Source: Lingula anatina (taxonomy: Eukaryota; Brachiopoda; Lingulata; Lingulida; Lingulidae). Taken from it: DNA of 64,000 nt. The notes under the pieces are model-generated. The model had not been told where the DNA came from. It searched no databases and saw only the letters and a program-made list of their open reading frames with translations. Both the position numbers and the translations under genes were made by a program. The DNA lies in contig NW_019775519.1 in assembly GCF_001039355.2 (NCBI RefSeq), positions 72,740 to 136,739 of the forward strand. Direction: 5' to 3'. Positions 1 through 12,956 of this stretch are shown here, piece after piece. Position 1 is the first letter of the stretch, and each line of letters starts with the position of its first letter.

Positions 1-158
1 TTATTGTGAACAGCTCTTTTTTATTTAAAATCAAAACAATCTCCTGACATGTGCAATAAGATGATGCTATTTTTTCGTTTTATAAACCATAAATTCTTCA
101 TACAGCTTTTTATAGCTTCTACATCTTCGAGAGATTTGGTGACAACATTTCAAGTCAG

Positions 159-160
<2 letters not shown>

Positions 161-192
<32 letters not shown>
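161..192. repeat. (GT)n microsatellite
   Basis: Uninterrupted GT dinucleotide run of about 16 units. The cysteine/valine-rich reading frame through it is an artefact. Confidence 0.95.
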
Positions 193-196
<4 letters not shown>

Positions 197-280
197 TGGT
201 TTATCCCTTTCATATTGATTTATACATGTTTTGTCACATCCCACCACCACTAAGGGTAAGGCTAACCAATCTGCTCTTTT

Positions 281-1270
281 TCAGGCCTACCCAACTACCA
301 GACTCGGCACCAAATGCTATCCGTTTTCAAGATGTGTATCATTATGCTTTTCACAGTATCCTCCCCCGGGAAATTTTGTACGATGACCACAAGCTCAACC
401 TGTAATCCGGGTATCAAGCCTCGTTTTTGGTCAAGTAGGAGTTGTAAGAATACAACAATATGGACACAGGTGTAGCTGGTGAAAAAATTGAATAATTTCA
501 GTAAGTAACATATGATTAATTTTTCGTTAACAGTAAAGCGAGTGATTATATGTTAAAGGGATAATAACTCTTCGTATGAGATCTATATTTCACAATAAAA
601 ACATTGTGAACAACTCATAGAAATATAATGTATTCTGTTTTACCACATAAACGGCAGTTATAGCTATTATTCTGATATCTGAGCTTGTCTTTAGACCACG
701 TGACTTCCATTGATGGCTATACTCTGTTAAAATCTCTTAAGAGATTTTAACAAAAAACCAAACTTTTTAGAAAAAAACCAGGGACTAACTTTGAATGTAA
801 AAATGGATTCATTAACCATTGGTAAGTATGGGAAAATTCTTGTTTACTCCAGGAAAATTAATTTTTTGGCCGAAACAAAGAGTTATTATCCCTTTAACTG
901 TTATGATGATTTTCTAGTTAAGCGAGGATATACACATCTATCTGTATTTTCGCAAGACTTAAAACCCACTTACTACTGCATAACATTGTTGGCTATGTTC
1001 AAACCTGAACTTTATGTTAAAAAATCACATTACTGTTCGATTTATTACATAAAACAAGGAAAACAGCAATAGCACAAATCTTGATGAGTTGCACTACTTT
1101 CCAACCCTACTCCGAATCATCGCTATCACATCGCATATCAGGCAAGAGGGTGCCGAGTCTGATACTTCAAAGCGTGTGCTGATACACACATTGAAAACAG
1201 GTAGCGTGATCCGATCTACCAGTGAATTTTGGATCCTTCGGTGCCAAGCCTGGTAGTTGGGTAGGCCTGT
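281..1270. repeat. Possible inverted-repeat element
   Basis: The motif CAGGCCTACCCAACTACCAG near 282 recurs inverted near 1250-1269 with a few changes. A second inverted match follows (a GTTTTCAA..TGTGTATCA block near 332-350 and again near 1178-1200). The arms are imperfect and the right arm carries about 35 extra bases. No transposase-like frame lies between them. This is probably a degenerate foldback element. Confidence 0.4.
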
Positions 1271-1272
1271 TT

Positions 1273-2940
1273 TTGTGTCCAGTACGACTGTATAAATACC
1301 AGCTTCTCTGTATTCCACTCAATTCCAGTGCACACCGTCCAAAAAAAAGTATCAGAAACCATTCTAATTTGTGAGTATGAAAAGGCTTTATACAGTATGA
1401 AAAACAACATACTGCATTCCATGTAATTTATCATAAACCCATTTACTGTATTCATGTAGTGAGAATGGAATGGCTCTCTTGTGGATATCAAATACTCATT
1501 TCTCAGACAGTAAAGTTAATCAAATGACCTTAAGGTACTTTTTAAGGATCTAAAAAATTACCCCAAGAAAGATGTTATCAATAAAAGCTTTTTGCTGCAG
1601 TTACACACTAACAGCAATACCAGTATATTACACAATACTATATCCTTAAAAGCAGAGAAAATTCAATTTTTGAAAAAAAATATATATACACAGAGATACC
1701 AAGTAACAGAATTAACAAAAACGTTTGAGATTAGGTTCATAAAAAATTATCAAAAATATGCAGTATTTTTTGTCAAGCACTTTGTCTCTCAAAAAACACA
1801 ATTATGCTTACTGATCATGCATTACCAGAAATGAACAAGATGGATACAAGTTTTATTGATAACATTTTGATTTAAAACACTGAGCTAGTCAAACACCTTT
1901 ACATTTAGCACATTTCATACTTTCATAAGGTTCATTTATATTTAGCCATCAAAATCAAATATTAATAAATAAAAAAATGAAAAACTTCATAATACCTGTT
2001 AAGTCATTTATCATTTACAGTCTAAAAAAATTTAACCCTATTATGTCATCTGGAATTTATTTTACTAATGAACACTATAGATTCATTAAAATAGGTATTT
2101 ATCAGCAAAAAAAAGGGTGCATATGTGTGTGCTTGTGTGTGTACATTTCTGCCTGCATATTTTTGATAATATTAATTGAAATTTAGGCATAGGTTCTTAC
2201 TTTGAAATTACTTTTATCTGAATTTTTTTTTAAAATCATTAAACTGTTAAAGTGAAGGTTGAACTTTTTAACTGGATACTAAGTAAAACAGATTTTACAT
2301 CCCAAATAAATTTTTCATAATCATAGCATGACTCTTCAAAGAAGTGTGTGGTATGTCAATACAAGTAAAGCATATATGGTGGCCCTCATACATTGTGCAC
2401 TTATCACAATTGCCTTATATAAAACGCCATTTGATGGCAAATAATTGGATTTATATATGTTCAGAGGGCATTTCTGATATCATGAGCTGAAAATATGAAA
2501 TATTAATACAAACATTTTGGCTGACTTATCTGTCACTGCTGAATATATTTATGATAAGTCAGATCAGGCTGCAATTCTTTAACTGTACAAATACCTAGAA
2601 CCAAATACGTTCATTCGTTAGTCTAATAGGTACATTGTATAAATATCATTTATTTGTAAAATCATTTGTCATCTGTTGATGTCCTTACAAATCACTATAA
2701 CATAAAAAAAGTATAAACTGCATATTTTGCCTAGGAGAAATGTTGACTATATCAAATGATTAAATTGTAACCTGTGAACAAAACATCACTCCCTTTTTTT
2801 TCTGAAGCAAGCAGAAGAATAAATGGGGACAAAACTTCACATCCTTAATTATAACTGCAGCAAGGTTCAGGAAATTAAACTCATTATTCACTAGATAAAA
2901 TGAGGACTTGCCAGTCAATTGCTTATAAATGAGTAGGTCT
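1273..2940. other. AT-rich gene-free stretch
   Basis: No reading frame with recognisable protein character and no convincing splice structure. Only AT-rich single-copy sequence with short GT-rich patches near 2120-2160. Confidence 0.5.
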
Positions 2941-5104
2941 TTCTTTTTCTTTTTTTTTTTTCAGGAAAACAACCTTTAATTTTTTCTATGTCACTTTTTT
3001 TTTGTAACAGCACAATATACATGATCTTTTAACCACAGATTGTATTTCTTTTTTGACAAAATATTTTATACAGAATAGCTTTTTTTAATTCCTTCATTAA
3101 CAAGTCAAAAGTTAACCTTAATCAAATAATCTTCAAGGGGTCACACTGTTGTAAGAATTGGTTGCTGGGGGAAAGAGGGGTAGTGGATGAATTTCTCAAT
3201 ATCTCATTCCTAATATTTTAATTTACAGCTAAATAATTAGAGATGAACATGTTCACATATGTTATAGCAAAGACCAGTAGCCAGAAGTAGTTCAGAACAA
3301 TTAATTACATATGCCATAATTGACAATCAATTCCAACCATCAAACCTTCCATTAATTTTCTGACAAACAATAAAATGCCACTAGGCCAATTCTGCTGTGT
3401 CTTGATTATTAGGACATGTTTGTGGTCTTTACATATCTGTATCACTCACTCTGCAATGGAAAAACTATGTTGATACATAAATTTGTATCTGTCTCTCACT
3501 CACTCTGCAATGGAAAAACTATGTTGACATCTGAAATATCAATATGCCAATGGACAGAATATGCTTTCAGATAACAGAAACAAACAACAGAATTTCACTT
3601 CTATCTGGGAAAATAACCTAATTGGTACGTAAAATCCCTCGGATGACACAATTTCATATTACCAATGACTAATGGAACTAAAATGGAAACCTAACATCTG
3701 AGGAAAATGAACATTTGATACATGAGGAGAAATTACCTCTTATAATAAACTTTCTCAAAATGCTTGCAATAAGTCGTCCTTCCTTAATTCCTAATCTAGG
3801 TTAGGGAAACAAACTTCTCTCTAGAACTCAGATTTCCAAAAAAGGGTATTGGTTACAAGTGAGCAAAAAACCCACTAAGCAGAAAACATTGAATAAATAG
3901 CCATTTTGTCAATTATGAAACTGTGAAATACTGGTATTTGTTACACATTTGCTGCATCACAGAAAACAAATGTCTGGAGAATACTATGACAAATGCCTCC
4001 ATTAGGTATTCCACATATTGACAGCCAGATTCATGGGAAAGCTCTTCTGGAACAAAAGTTTGGTTAAAGTGTAGTGCAATGCAAAATAAAGACAAATATA
4101 TAATCCTTTATATTTTTACTTTATATTCTTAGCATCCTGTATGTGTCATTAGTGCTAAATTATATTTTATATAACTGTCCTTCAGACCCACTTGACTGTA
4201 ATGACAGCAACTTTTATAGAGATGTTTCTATAAAAAAGATAAATGAAAAAAGAAGAAATCAAAATGTTTAAATATGTCACTTTAAATTCATATAAATTTT
4301 TTTTAAATTATATTCAATTTTCTAAGTGTACAAAAGAAAAAATAAAGAAAAAACTCCTTAACTATTAAAATGAATATAAATTTACATATTATTATCAGTA
4401 AAAAAATATTAAAGAATTTAAATGTCATAACGCCAAAAAGAAAAAATATACATTGTGTTAGTTGTGTTCACATCTTCAGGCTGTTCTACCACATTGTACT
4501 GCACCCTGTGGTAACACAATTTGAAATGAGTACAAACTGCTACAGTGTTAGGATCATAAAAAAAAGCTTTATACTTTTTTATCATCATGGATATCTGATG
4601 CCCACAACAGCAAATTAAATGGGTAGATTTTTATTTTACATGTGGACTAATTCCAATGCAAATCTTGGCATCGTGAGCCTATTTCTACAAAATATGTAGA
4701 AGATAATAAAAGAAAATGAACTTCGGTGTAAAAAATTATAATATTTAATGCACTGTCAACAAATCATTAACAAACTGTTACAGACCATCACTCTATCAAG
4801 ATCTATATCCAAACATACTTTGCACCATATATATACTGCTTAGATTCATGGTCTTCTTCAATTAATTAAGCCAAATGTGCAGTTACCTGCCTTCCATTCA
4901 TTTATAGCTTTCATAAAATTCAACATTTGAGTAAGGGCTTATACCTTCACCTTTTCAAAAAAGATTTGGAGAGATTTGAGATGATGAAAATTGGGTATCC
5001 TTTCAATCTACGGGCTCAGGAAATCTCTCTTTCTCTCTCAATTTTTTCTTTTGGTTTCCTGGATTAACAGAATTTCAATGTCAATTACAACAAAGAAAAC
5101 TTAC

Positions 5105-5139
5105 CCAAGGAACTTGATGCCAGTTGCCTCTACCGCCAT
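5105..5139 (-). CDS. Candidate first coding exon of an unidentified minus-strand gene
   Basis: On the minus strand a well-placed ATG (context AAACATGGCGG) opens MAVEATGIKFLG, followed at once by a canonical GTAAGT donor at 5104-5099, phase 2. The same exon and donor are preserved in the second copy at 11465-11499. I found no convincing downstream exon between 1 and 5100, so this could be chance or the start of a gene with distant exons. Product unknown. Confidence 0.3.
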
Positions 5140-5557
5140 GTTTCTTTGAATGATCTGGTGTTTAGCAGAGTTGTTGTTGAAAAAAGCTCTATAACAATGG
5201 AAAGCTCCTCTTCTAAGAACCCGCATTTATTTGATTTGCAGATCCCTGTGGAATGCCAAACAAAATCATAAAAAATTAGCTGCACAAATCATATTTCAAT
5301 GGCATTATTCCCAAAAACTGCATATTATATTGCGAACATGCTGTGGTATCAGAAAAGAAAAATACTTGCATAGTGCTTTTACATGTTAATTCCTACTTGA
5401 CACAAAAGTTAAATAAGACCTCTTAAAATCTTTAACAGTTTTTATGGCATCAATTTTCTGCAATCAATATATGTTTGAAAAGCTATCAAAATAATAATTT
5501 AAGAGACACCAGACAAACTTAGAAATGTTCCCCTTGATAAGTTGGTTTGACCAAGAC

Positions 5558-5802
5558 TAAGGGTGCATTCCCAGAGATTTAGATCGATCCAGAGATTTAG
5601 ATTTAGATCGACCTAACTCCCTGGGGGTTCACGCTAAATTGCAGTCAGCCGAGCACGCACCATAGCTAATTACCCCCTTACAGCTTTTAGTAGGCGGAAC
5701 AGACGCTTAAGCCGGCTAAGCTGACAGTAATCTAGTGAGACTCCCCACAGGGATAGATCGATCTAAAATCCATGGGAATGGGGTCTAAGGGTGCATTCAT
5801 AT
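5558..5802. mobile_element. Foldback MITE-like element, copy 1
   Basis: A long imperfect palindrome. The left arm (GGGTGCATTCCCAGAGATTTAGATCG..., then AACTCCCTGGGGGTTCACGC) mirrors the right arm (GTGAGACTCCCCACAGGGATAGATCGATCT... GGGAATGGGGTCTAAGGG). There is no coding capacity. Relatives lie near 11920, 29022, 47560, 50695, 52570 and 54055. Confidence 0.65.
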
Positions 5803-6345
5803 CCACCCATCGTATTAGCTGGGTCTGTCCAACTCTCTGGAAGTTTCTCACAAAAGTGCATTTTAGTGGAATCAGTTTAATAAGCACAAGATAGTTCATT
5901 CCCCCTCCCCCCAAGCTGCTAAAGAAGGCGTGTCAGATAATTAAGTGGATTCCAATGATAGCACTTAAGAGAGAATCCCTGGCAGAAATGGACCAACCCA
6001 GCTAGAACAATGTGTGAATCTGAATGCAGTCTACGGCATAAGTGATTCATGCTGCTCTATATAATGTAGTCTGAAGTAAAATGCCTACAATGTAAAAAGA
6101 CTGTTGAACGGAAGATAGGCCCTTCTTTCCTACCTGCTGTCTCGTTCAGATAACTTTTACATAAATAATCCTAGCCATAAATCTCAGGCAGCAGAAAATA
6201 TCTATTCCAATATGCCAGCTTTTATCTTGCAGTTCATAAGATTGCAAAGTAGAAAAACCAATACACAGTCTACTTGATAAATTTAAGAGTTCTTTAAATT
6301 TGTTAAAATTGATCAGATTTTATCTTGTATATATTGTTCCTTGTT

Positions 6346-6347
<2 letters not shown>

Positions 6348-6403
<56 letters not shown>
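6348..6403. repeat. (TG)n microsatellite
   Basis: About 28 TG units followed by a short GCAT-rich tail. The other copy of the segment has a shorter, interrupted run at 12708-12737. Confidence 0.95.
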
Positions 6404-6404
<1 letters not shown>

Positions 6405-6502
6405 ATGCATGCATATATGTATGAGAGTGTGTTTATTACTTCTATTTCCTGGTTAATGTTCACATGTGATCAATTCCCCAGGCCTATAGTATTATAGTCA
6501 GA

Positions 6503-6505
<3 letters not shown>

Positions 6506-6556
<51 letters not shown>
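6506..6556. repeat. (AT)n microsatellite
   Basis: Pure AT dinucleotide run. The equivalent run in the second copy (12887-12953) is longer. Confidence 0.95.
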
Positions 6557-6559
<3 letters not shown>

Positions 6560-7092
6560 AGACTAGTGATGCAATATAGTAGTAATATGTAAGAATGAAG
6601 AGAAAATGTGATGTTAGGCATTAACACACAAATACCCAAGAGTAAATAGTTTGTTTCCATGCAGTGACTTAAAACTTGTTTGCTCTGCAGTTATAATTGC
6701 CATTTAGTAACGGTACTAGTAGATCAGTGCAGTTGACAATTTTAACTACGTGTAGCAGACCTTAAATTGGGACTAGGGTACAATGAGTTATTATTCAATG
6801 TTTATAAAAATTGTAGTGTTGTGGAGGAAAATACCTGACTCAACCTACGATTGAAACTGAGGCGCTCACTTAGTGTCAGTGCTCTACCTCTAAGCTATCA
6901 AGTCCAGGGCCCCGTAACTCAAAAGCATCGTGTATTGCGAATAGCGATATATATCACATAAAGGCTACAATGATTATGTATTATATGGGACGAGTATGGG
7001 GGAGTTATGGAATCGAGATGCTTGCGCTCACTCACAATGCACGATGCTTTCAAGTTACGGGACCCAGTTCTTTCCTGGCCCGTCTCTACACT

Positions 7093-7860
7093 TCCCCCCC
7101 CTCCTCAAATGCTGAAAGATGGAGTCCATTGTTTTGGGGGGAAAATACCTGACTGGACTGAGGATTAAACCTGTGACGTTCGTTCACCATGTGAGTCCCT
7201 CACCATAGAGCTATTGAGGACAGGTCTACCCAGGCAGACACTACAAAATGTACAAAATGTACCAATACGTAATCATAGTGATCACACCTCGTTTTTATAA
7301 AAGTGCCTGTTTCATGTCACTGTTAATTGATGGATGCATGACTTCTAAGTGCTGCAGTCTAAACAACCAACTATGAAAGTATATATACATACCATATACA
7401 TACCATGGAGATACAGTTTGAATTCAGGCATGTCAACCACATACCCCCAGTAGTAACTGTATAGCTACTAGCAACAAAAAACGTGTCAAGTACACAGTAC
7501 TAGTGATATATCATACCGACGTGCACCAAGCAATATTGTAAAAGTCGGTGTCCTAAATTAACAAACCCTGGTGCTACATGTACCCTAACTGACCCTTGGT
7601 GCAATCAGGGAATTATATCATCTACGATATAATTCCCTGGTTCAATAAAGCAGTTGTATGATATCATTATCGTTACAACCTTGTTGAAAAGGATGCAATG
7701 CTTTGAATCGAAGGTCGTGTTTTCTCTACAGTACTTCTATGCTTTGACTGAACCAACACGTTCTGCAGAAGCATTCAGCTATATACATATGCTGCACAAC
7801 ATTAACCTTTGCTAGGGTATTATTATGCTGGTTTAGAAAATCAGAAAAAAACAATGCTCA
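7093..7860. repeat. Contig-end overlap, first occurrence
   Basis: Essentially identical to 7862-8635 and ends exactly at the N at 7861. This is most simply the unmerged overlap of two contigs. Confidence 0.8.
7606..7639. repeat. Near-perfect palindrome (hairpin)
   Basis: CAGGGAATTATATC and GATATAATTCCCTG flank a 6-base loop, giving a perfect 14-bp stem. It recurs in the other copies of this segment (near 8386 and 13975). Confidence 0.8.
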
Positions 7861-7861
7861 N

Positions 7862-8635
7862 CCCCCCCCCCCCCCCTCCTCAAATGCTGAAAGATGGAGT
7901 CCATTGTTTTTTGGGGAAAATACCTGACTGGACTGAGGATTGAACCTGTGACATTCGTTCACCATGTGAGTCCCTCACCATAGAGCTATTGAGGACAGGT
8001 CTACCCAGGCAGACACTACAAAATGTACAAAATGTACCAATACGTAATCATAGTGATCACACCTCGTTTTTATAAAAGTGCCTGTTTCATGTCACTGTTA
8101 ATTGATGGATGCATGACTTCTAAGTGCTGCAGTCTAAACAACCAACTATGAAAGTATATATACATACCATATACATACCATGGAGATACAGTTTGAATTC
8201 AGGCATGTCAACCACATACCCCCAGTAGTAACTGTATAGCTACTAGCAACAAAAAACGTGTCAAGTACACAGTACTAGTGATATATCATACCGACGTGCA
8301 CCAAGCAATATTGTAAAAGTCGGTGTCCTAAATTAACAAACCCTGGTGCTACATGTACCCTAACTGACCCTTGGTGCAATCAGGGAATTATATCATCTAC
8401 GATATAATTCCCTGGTTCAATAAAGCAGTTGTATGATATCATTATCGTTACAACCTTGTTGAAAAGGATGCAATGCTTTGAATCGAAGGTCGTGTTTTCT
8501 CTACAGTACTTCTATGCTTTGACTGAACCAACACGTTCTGCAGAAGCATTCAGCTATATACATATGCTGCACAACATTAACCTTTGCTAGGGTATTATTA
8601 TGCTGGTTTAGAAAATCAGAAAAAAACAATGCTCA
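7862..8635. repeat. Contig-end overlap, second occurrence
   Basis: Repeats 7093-7860 directly after the single N at 7861. Then the sequence continues past the end of the first occurrence. Confidence 0.8.
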
Positions 8636-8953
8636 TCTAGGTTTAATTACAAAAACAACTTACGGCACCAGTAGCGGTACCAAACTTTACGCCATGTTGT
8701 AAGGGAATCCCAATACGGTGCTGCCCTCAGGTGGGAATTTCCCGGCGGATATCTTGAAACTTGGCATGGGCTTACAAATTGTTCTCTTCACGACTCTTAG
8801 ATCATTTATCGATCATCAAATTAAGAAAAGATACAACTTATTTCACCTCAATATATTAAAAAACATGCAAGTTAAAGCAAAAAGAACCTGGCTTTTGATG
8901 GGACCTAGGGGAAGAGGTGGCAGCAAAAAAAAAAAAGAGATAGGGAGGGTGGT

Positions 8954-8956
<3 letters not shown>

Positions 8957-9001
<45 letters not shown>
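8957..9001. repeat. (AT)n microsatellite
   Basis: About 22 AT units. The second copy (14574-14591) has only about 9. Confidence 0.95.
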
Positions 9002-9004
<3 letters not shown>

Positions 9005-11464
9005 GAATGTCATCCAGTTATCGACCCCACTTGACCAGAAAGGGGTCGAGAAGAGCAATATTAATAAATCTTAATATTAAAATATTCTAATGAAAACATT
9101 TGCATAATGCCTAGACGGTACCAGTATATGGCCAATGTACAGGTAAAATCAATTTTAGATAATTTGTTTCATGACAAACAAAAAATCAAGCGAGAGTAGT
9201 TAATGTACATGTACATTTTAGTAGGGCCGAGGGATCAGGGATGCAGGTGATAGGCTACCACAATGCATTTGTTGACGGACTTGAAAGGTTTTTTCGTCTC
9301 TANTCTTTTTTTTTTTTCAGGAAAACAACCTTTAATTTTTTCTATGTCACTTTTTTTTTGTAACAGCACAATATACATGATCTTTTAACCACATATTGTA
9401 TTTCTTTTTTGACAAAATATTTTATACAGAATTGCTTTTTTTAATTCCTTCATTAACAAGTCAAAAGTTAACCTTAATCAAATAATCTTCAAGGGGTCAC
9501 ACTGTTGTAAGAATTGGTTGCTGGGGGAAAGGGGGGGTAGTGGATGAATTTCTCAGTATCTCATTCCTAATATTTTAATTTACAGCTAAATAATTAGAGA
9601 TGAACATGTTCACATATGTTATAGCAAAGAACAGTAGCCAGAAGTAGTTCAGAACAATTAATTACATATGCCATAATTGACAATCAATTCCAACCGTCAA
9701 ACCTTCCATTAATTTTCTGACAAACAATAAAATGCCACTAGGCCAATTCTGCTGTGTCTTGATTATTAGGACATGTTTGTGGTCTTTACATATCTGTATC
9801 ACTCACTCTGCAATGGAAAAACTATGTTGATACATAAATTTGTATCTGTCTCTCACTCACTCTGCAATGGAAAAAGTATGTTGACATCTGAAATATCAAT
9901 ATGCCAATGGGCAGAATATGCTTTCAGATAACAGAAACAAACAACAGAATTTCGCTTCTGCTCTGGGAAAATAACCTAATTGGTACGTAAAAACCCTCGG
10001 ATGACACAATTTCATATTACCAATGACTAATGGAACTAAAATGGAAACCTAACATCTGAGGAAAATGAACATTTGATACATGAGGAGAAATTACCTCTTA
10101 TAATAAACTTTCTCAAAATGCTTGCAATAAGTCGTGCTTCCTTAATTCCTAATCTAGGTTAGGGAAACAAAGTTCTCTCTAGAACTCAGATTTCCAAAAA
10201 AGGGTATTGGTTACAAGTGAGCAAAAAACCCACTAAGCAGAAAACATTGAATAAATAGCCATTTTGTCAATTATGAAACTGTGAAATACTGGTATTTGTT
10301 GCACATTTGCTGCATCACAGAAAACAAATGTCTGGAGAATACTATGACAGATGCCTCCACTAGGTATTCCACATATTGACAGCCAGATTCATGGGAAAGC
10401 TCTTCTGGAACAAAAGTTTGGTAAAAGTGTAGTGCAATGCAAAATAAAGACAAATATATTATCCTTTATATTTTTTCTTCATATTCTTAGCATATGTCAT
10501 TAGTGCTAAATTATATTTTATATAACTGTCCTTCAGATCCACTTGACTGTAATGACAGCAACTTTTATAGAGATGTTTCTATAAAAAAAGATAAATGAAA
10601 AAAGAAGAAATCAAAATGTTTAAATATGCCACTTTAAATTCATATAATTTTTTTTAAATTATATTCAATTTTCTAAGTGTACAAAAGAAAAAATAAAGAA
10701 AAACTCATTAACTATTAAAATGAATACAAATATACATATTATTATCAGTAAAAAAATATTAAAGAATTTTAAATGGCATAATGCCAAAAAGAAAAAATAT
10801 ACATTGTGTTAGTTGTGTTCACATCTTCAGGCTGTTCTACCACATTGCACTGCACCCTGTGGTAACACAATTTGAAATGAGTACAAACTGCTACAGTGTT
10901 AGGATCATAAAAAAAGCTTTATACTTTTAATTGTGATCATCATGGATAACTGATGCCCACAAAACAGCAACTTAAATGGGTAGATTTTTATTTTACGTGT
11001 GGACTAATTCCAATGCAAATCTTGGTATCATGAGCCTATTTCTACAAAAAATGTAAAGATAATGAAAGAAAATGAACTTTGGTGTAAAAAAAAAACAATA
11101 ATATTTAATGCACTGTTAACAAATCATTAACAAACTGTTACAGACTAACTCTCTATCAAGATCCATATCCAAACATACTTTGCACCATATACATAATGCT
11201 TAGAAACATGGTCTTCTTCAATTAATTAAGCCAAGTGTGCAGTTGCCTGCCTTCCATTCATTTATAACTTGCATAAAATTCAACACTTGAGTAAGGGCTA
11301 ATACCTTCACCATTTCAAAAAAGATTTGGAGAGATTTGAGATGATGAAAATTGGGTATCCTTTCAATCTACAGGCTCAGGAAATCTCTCTTTCTCTCTCA
11401 ATTTTTTCTCTCGGTTTCCTGGATTAACTGAATTTCAATGTCAATTACAACAAGGAAAACTTAC

Positions 11465-11499
11465 CCAAGGAACTTGATGCCAGTTGCCTCTACCGCCAT
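11465..11499 (-). CDS. Candidate first coding exon (second copy)
   Basis: Same MAVEATGIKFLG start and GTAAGT donor as at 5105-5139. The 35 coding bases are unchanged, while the flanks carry differences. Confidence 0.3.
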
Positions 11500-11919
11500 G
11501 TTTCTTTGAATGATCTGGCGTTTAGCAGAGTTGTTGATGAAAAAAGCTCTATAACAATGGAAAGCTCCTCTTCTAAGAACCCGCATTTATTTGATTTGCA
11601 GATCCCTGTGGAATGCCAAACAAAATCATAAAAAATTAGCTGCACAAATCATATTTCAATGGCATTATTCCCAAAAACTGCATATTATATTGCGAACATG
11701 CTGTGGTATCATAAAAAAAATAAATACTTGCATAGTGCTTTTACATGTTAATTCCTACTTGACACAAAAGTTAAATAAGACCTCTTAAAATCTTTAACAG
11801 TTTTTATGGCATCAATTTTCTGCAATCAATATATGTTTGAAAAGCTATCAAAATAATAATTTAAGAGACACCAGACAAACTTAGAAATGTTCCCCTTGAT
11901 AAGTTGGTTTGACCAAGAC

Positions 11920-12152
11920 TAAGGGTGCATTCCCAGAGATTTAGAGTGATCCAGAGATTTAGATCGACCTAACTCCCTGGGGGTTCACGCTAAATTGCAG
12001 TCAGCCGAGCACGCACCATAGTTAATTACCCCCTTACAGCTTTTAGTAGGCGGAACAGACGCTTAAGCCGGCTAAGCTGACAGTAATCTAATGAGACTCC
12101 CCACAGGGATAGATCGATCTAAAATCTATGGGAATGGGGTCTAAGGGTGCAT
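11920..12152. mobile_element. Foldback MITE-like element, copy 2
   Basis: Counterpart of 5558-5802 in the second haplotype-like copy. It lacks a short internal ATTTAGATCGATCC repeat present in copy 1. Confidence 0.65.
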
Positions 12153-12705
12153 TCATATCCACCCATCGTATTAGCTGGGTCTGTCCAACTCTCTGGAAGT
12201 TTCTCACTAAAGTGCATTTTAGTGGAACCAGTTTAATAAGCACAAGATAGTTCATCCCCCCCCCTCCCCCAGCTGCCAAAGAAAGCGTGTCAGATAATTA
12301 AGTGGATTCCACTGATTGCACTTAAGAAAGAATTGGACCAACAGAATTGGACCAACCCAGCTAGAACAATGTGTGAATCTGAATGCAGTCTACGGCATAA
12401 GTGATTCATGCTGCTCCATATAATGTAGCCTGAAGTAAAATTGCCTACAATGTAAAAAGACTGTTGAACGGAAGATAGGCCCTTCTTTCCTACCTGCTGT
12501 CTCGTTCAGATAACTTTTACATAAATAATCCTAGCCATAAATCTCAGGCAGCAGAAAATATCTATTCCAATATGCCAGCTTTTATCTTGCAGTTCATAAG
12601 ATTGCAAAGTAGAAAAACCAATACACAGTCTACTTGATAAATTTAAGAGTTCTTTAAATTTGTTAAAATTGATCAGATTTTATCTTGTTTATATTGTTTC
12701 TTGTT

Positions 12706-12739
<34 letters not shown>

Positions 12740-12883
12740 CATGTGCATGCGCTTGCATGTGTCTATGCATGTGTGTGCATGCATGCATATATGTATGGGA
12801 GTGTGTTTATTAATTCTACAGGGTATTTCCTGGTTAATGTTCACATGTGATCAATTCCCCAGGCCTATAGTATTATAGTCAGA

Positions 12884-12886
<3 letters not shown>

Positions 12887-12953
<67 letters not shown>
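12887..12953. repeat. (AT)n microsatellite
   Basis: Pure AT run of about 33 units. Confidence 0.95.

Positions 12954-12956
<3 letters not shown>

Larger units (their letters stand above)
2941..9302. repeat. Segment present twice: copy 1 (probable haplotype A)
   Basis: From the poly-T/CAGGAAAACAACC start near 2950, this sequence is repeated almost base for base from 9304 to about 14885. Differences are scattered SNPs, small indels and microsatellite lengths. Both copies end or begin at single N bases (7861, 9303). That pattern suggests alternative haplotype contigs placed in series rather than a true tandem duplication. Confidence 0.75.

Noticed and set aside
161-192. Cys/Val-rich and Tyr/Ile-rich peptides across GT and AT runs (also near 6348, 8957, 12708, 12887)
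   Set aside because: They are translations of dinucleotide microsatellites with no flanking coding character.
602-2785. GTGAACA-type words upstream of the locus (near 602 and 2773)
   Set aside because: Only 7-10 bases match the docking complement and they lie outside the transcript; they show the background level rather than selectors.
3913-4095. Minus-strand 60-residue frame repeated at 10271-10453
   Set aside because: It recurs only because the whole segment is present twice. The two copies differ by as many amino-acid-changing as silent substitutions, and the phase does not fit the candidate exon at 5105-5139.
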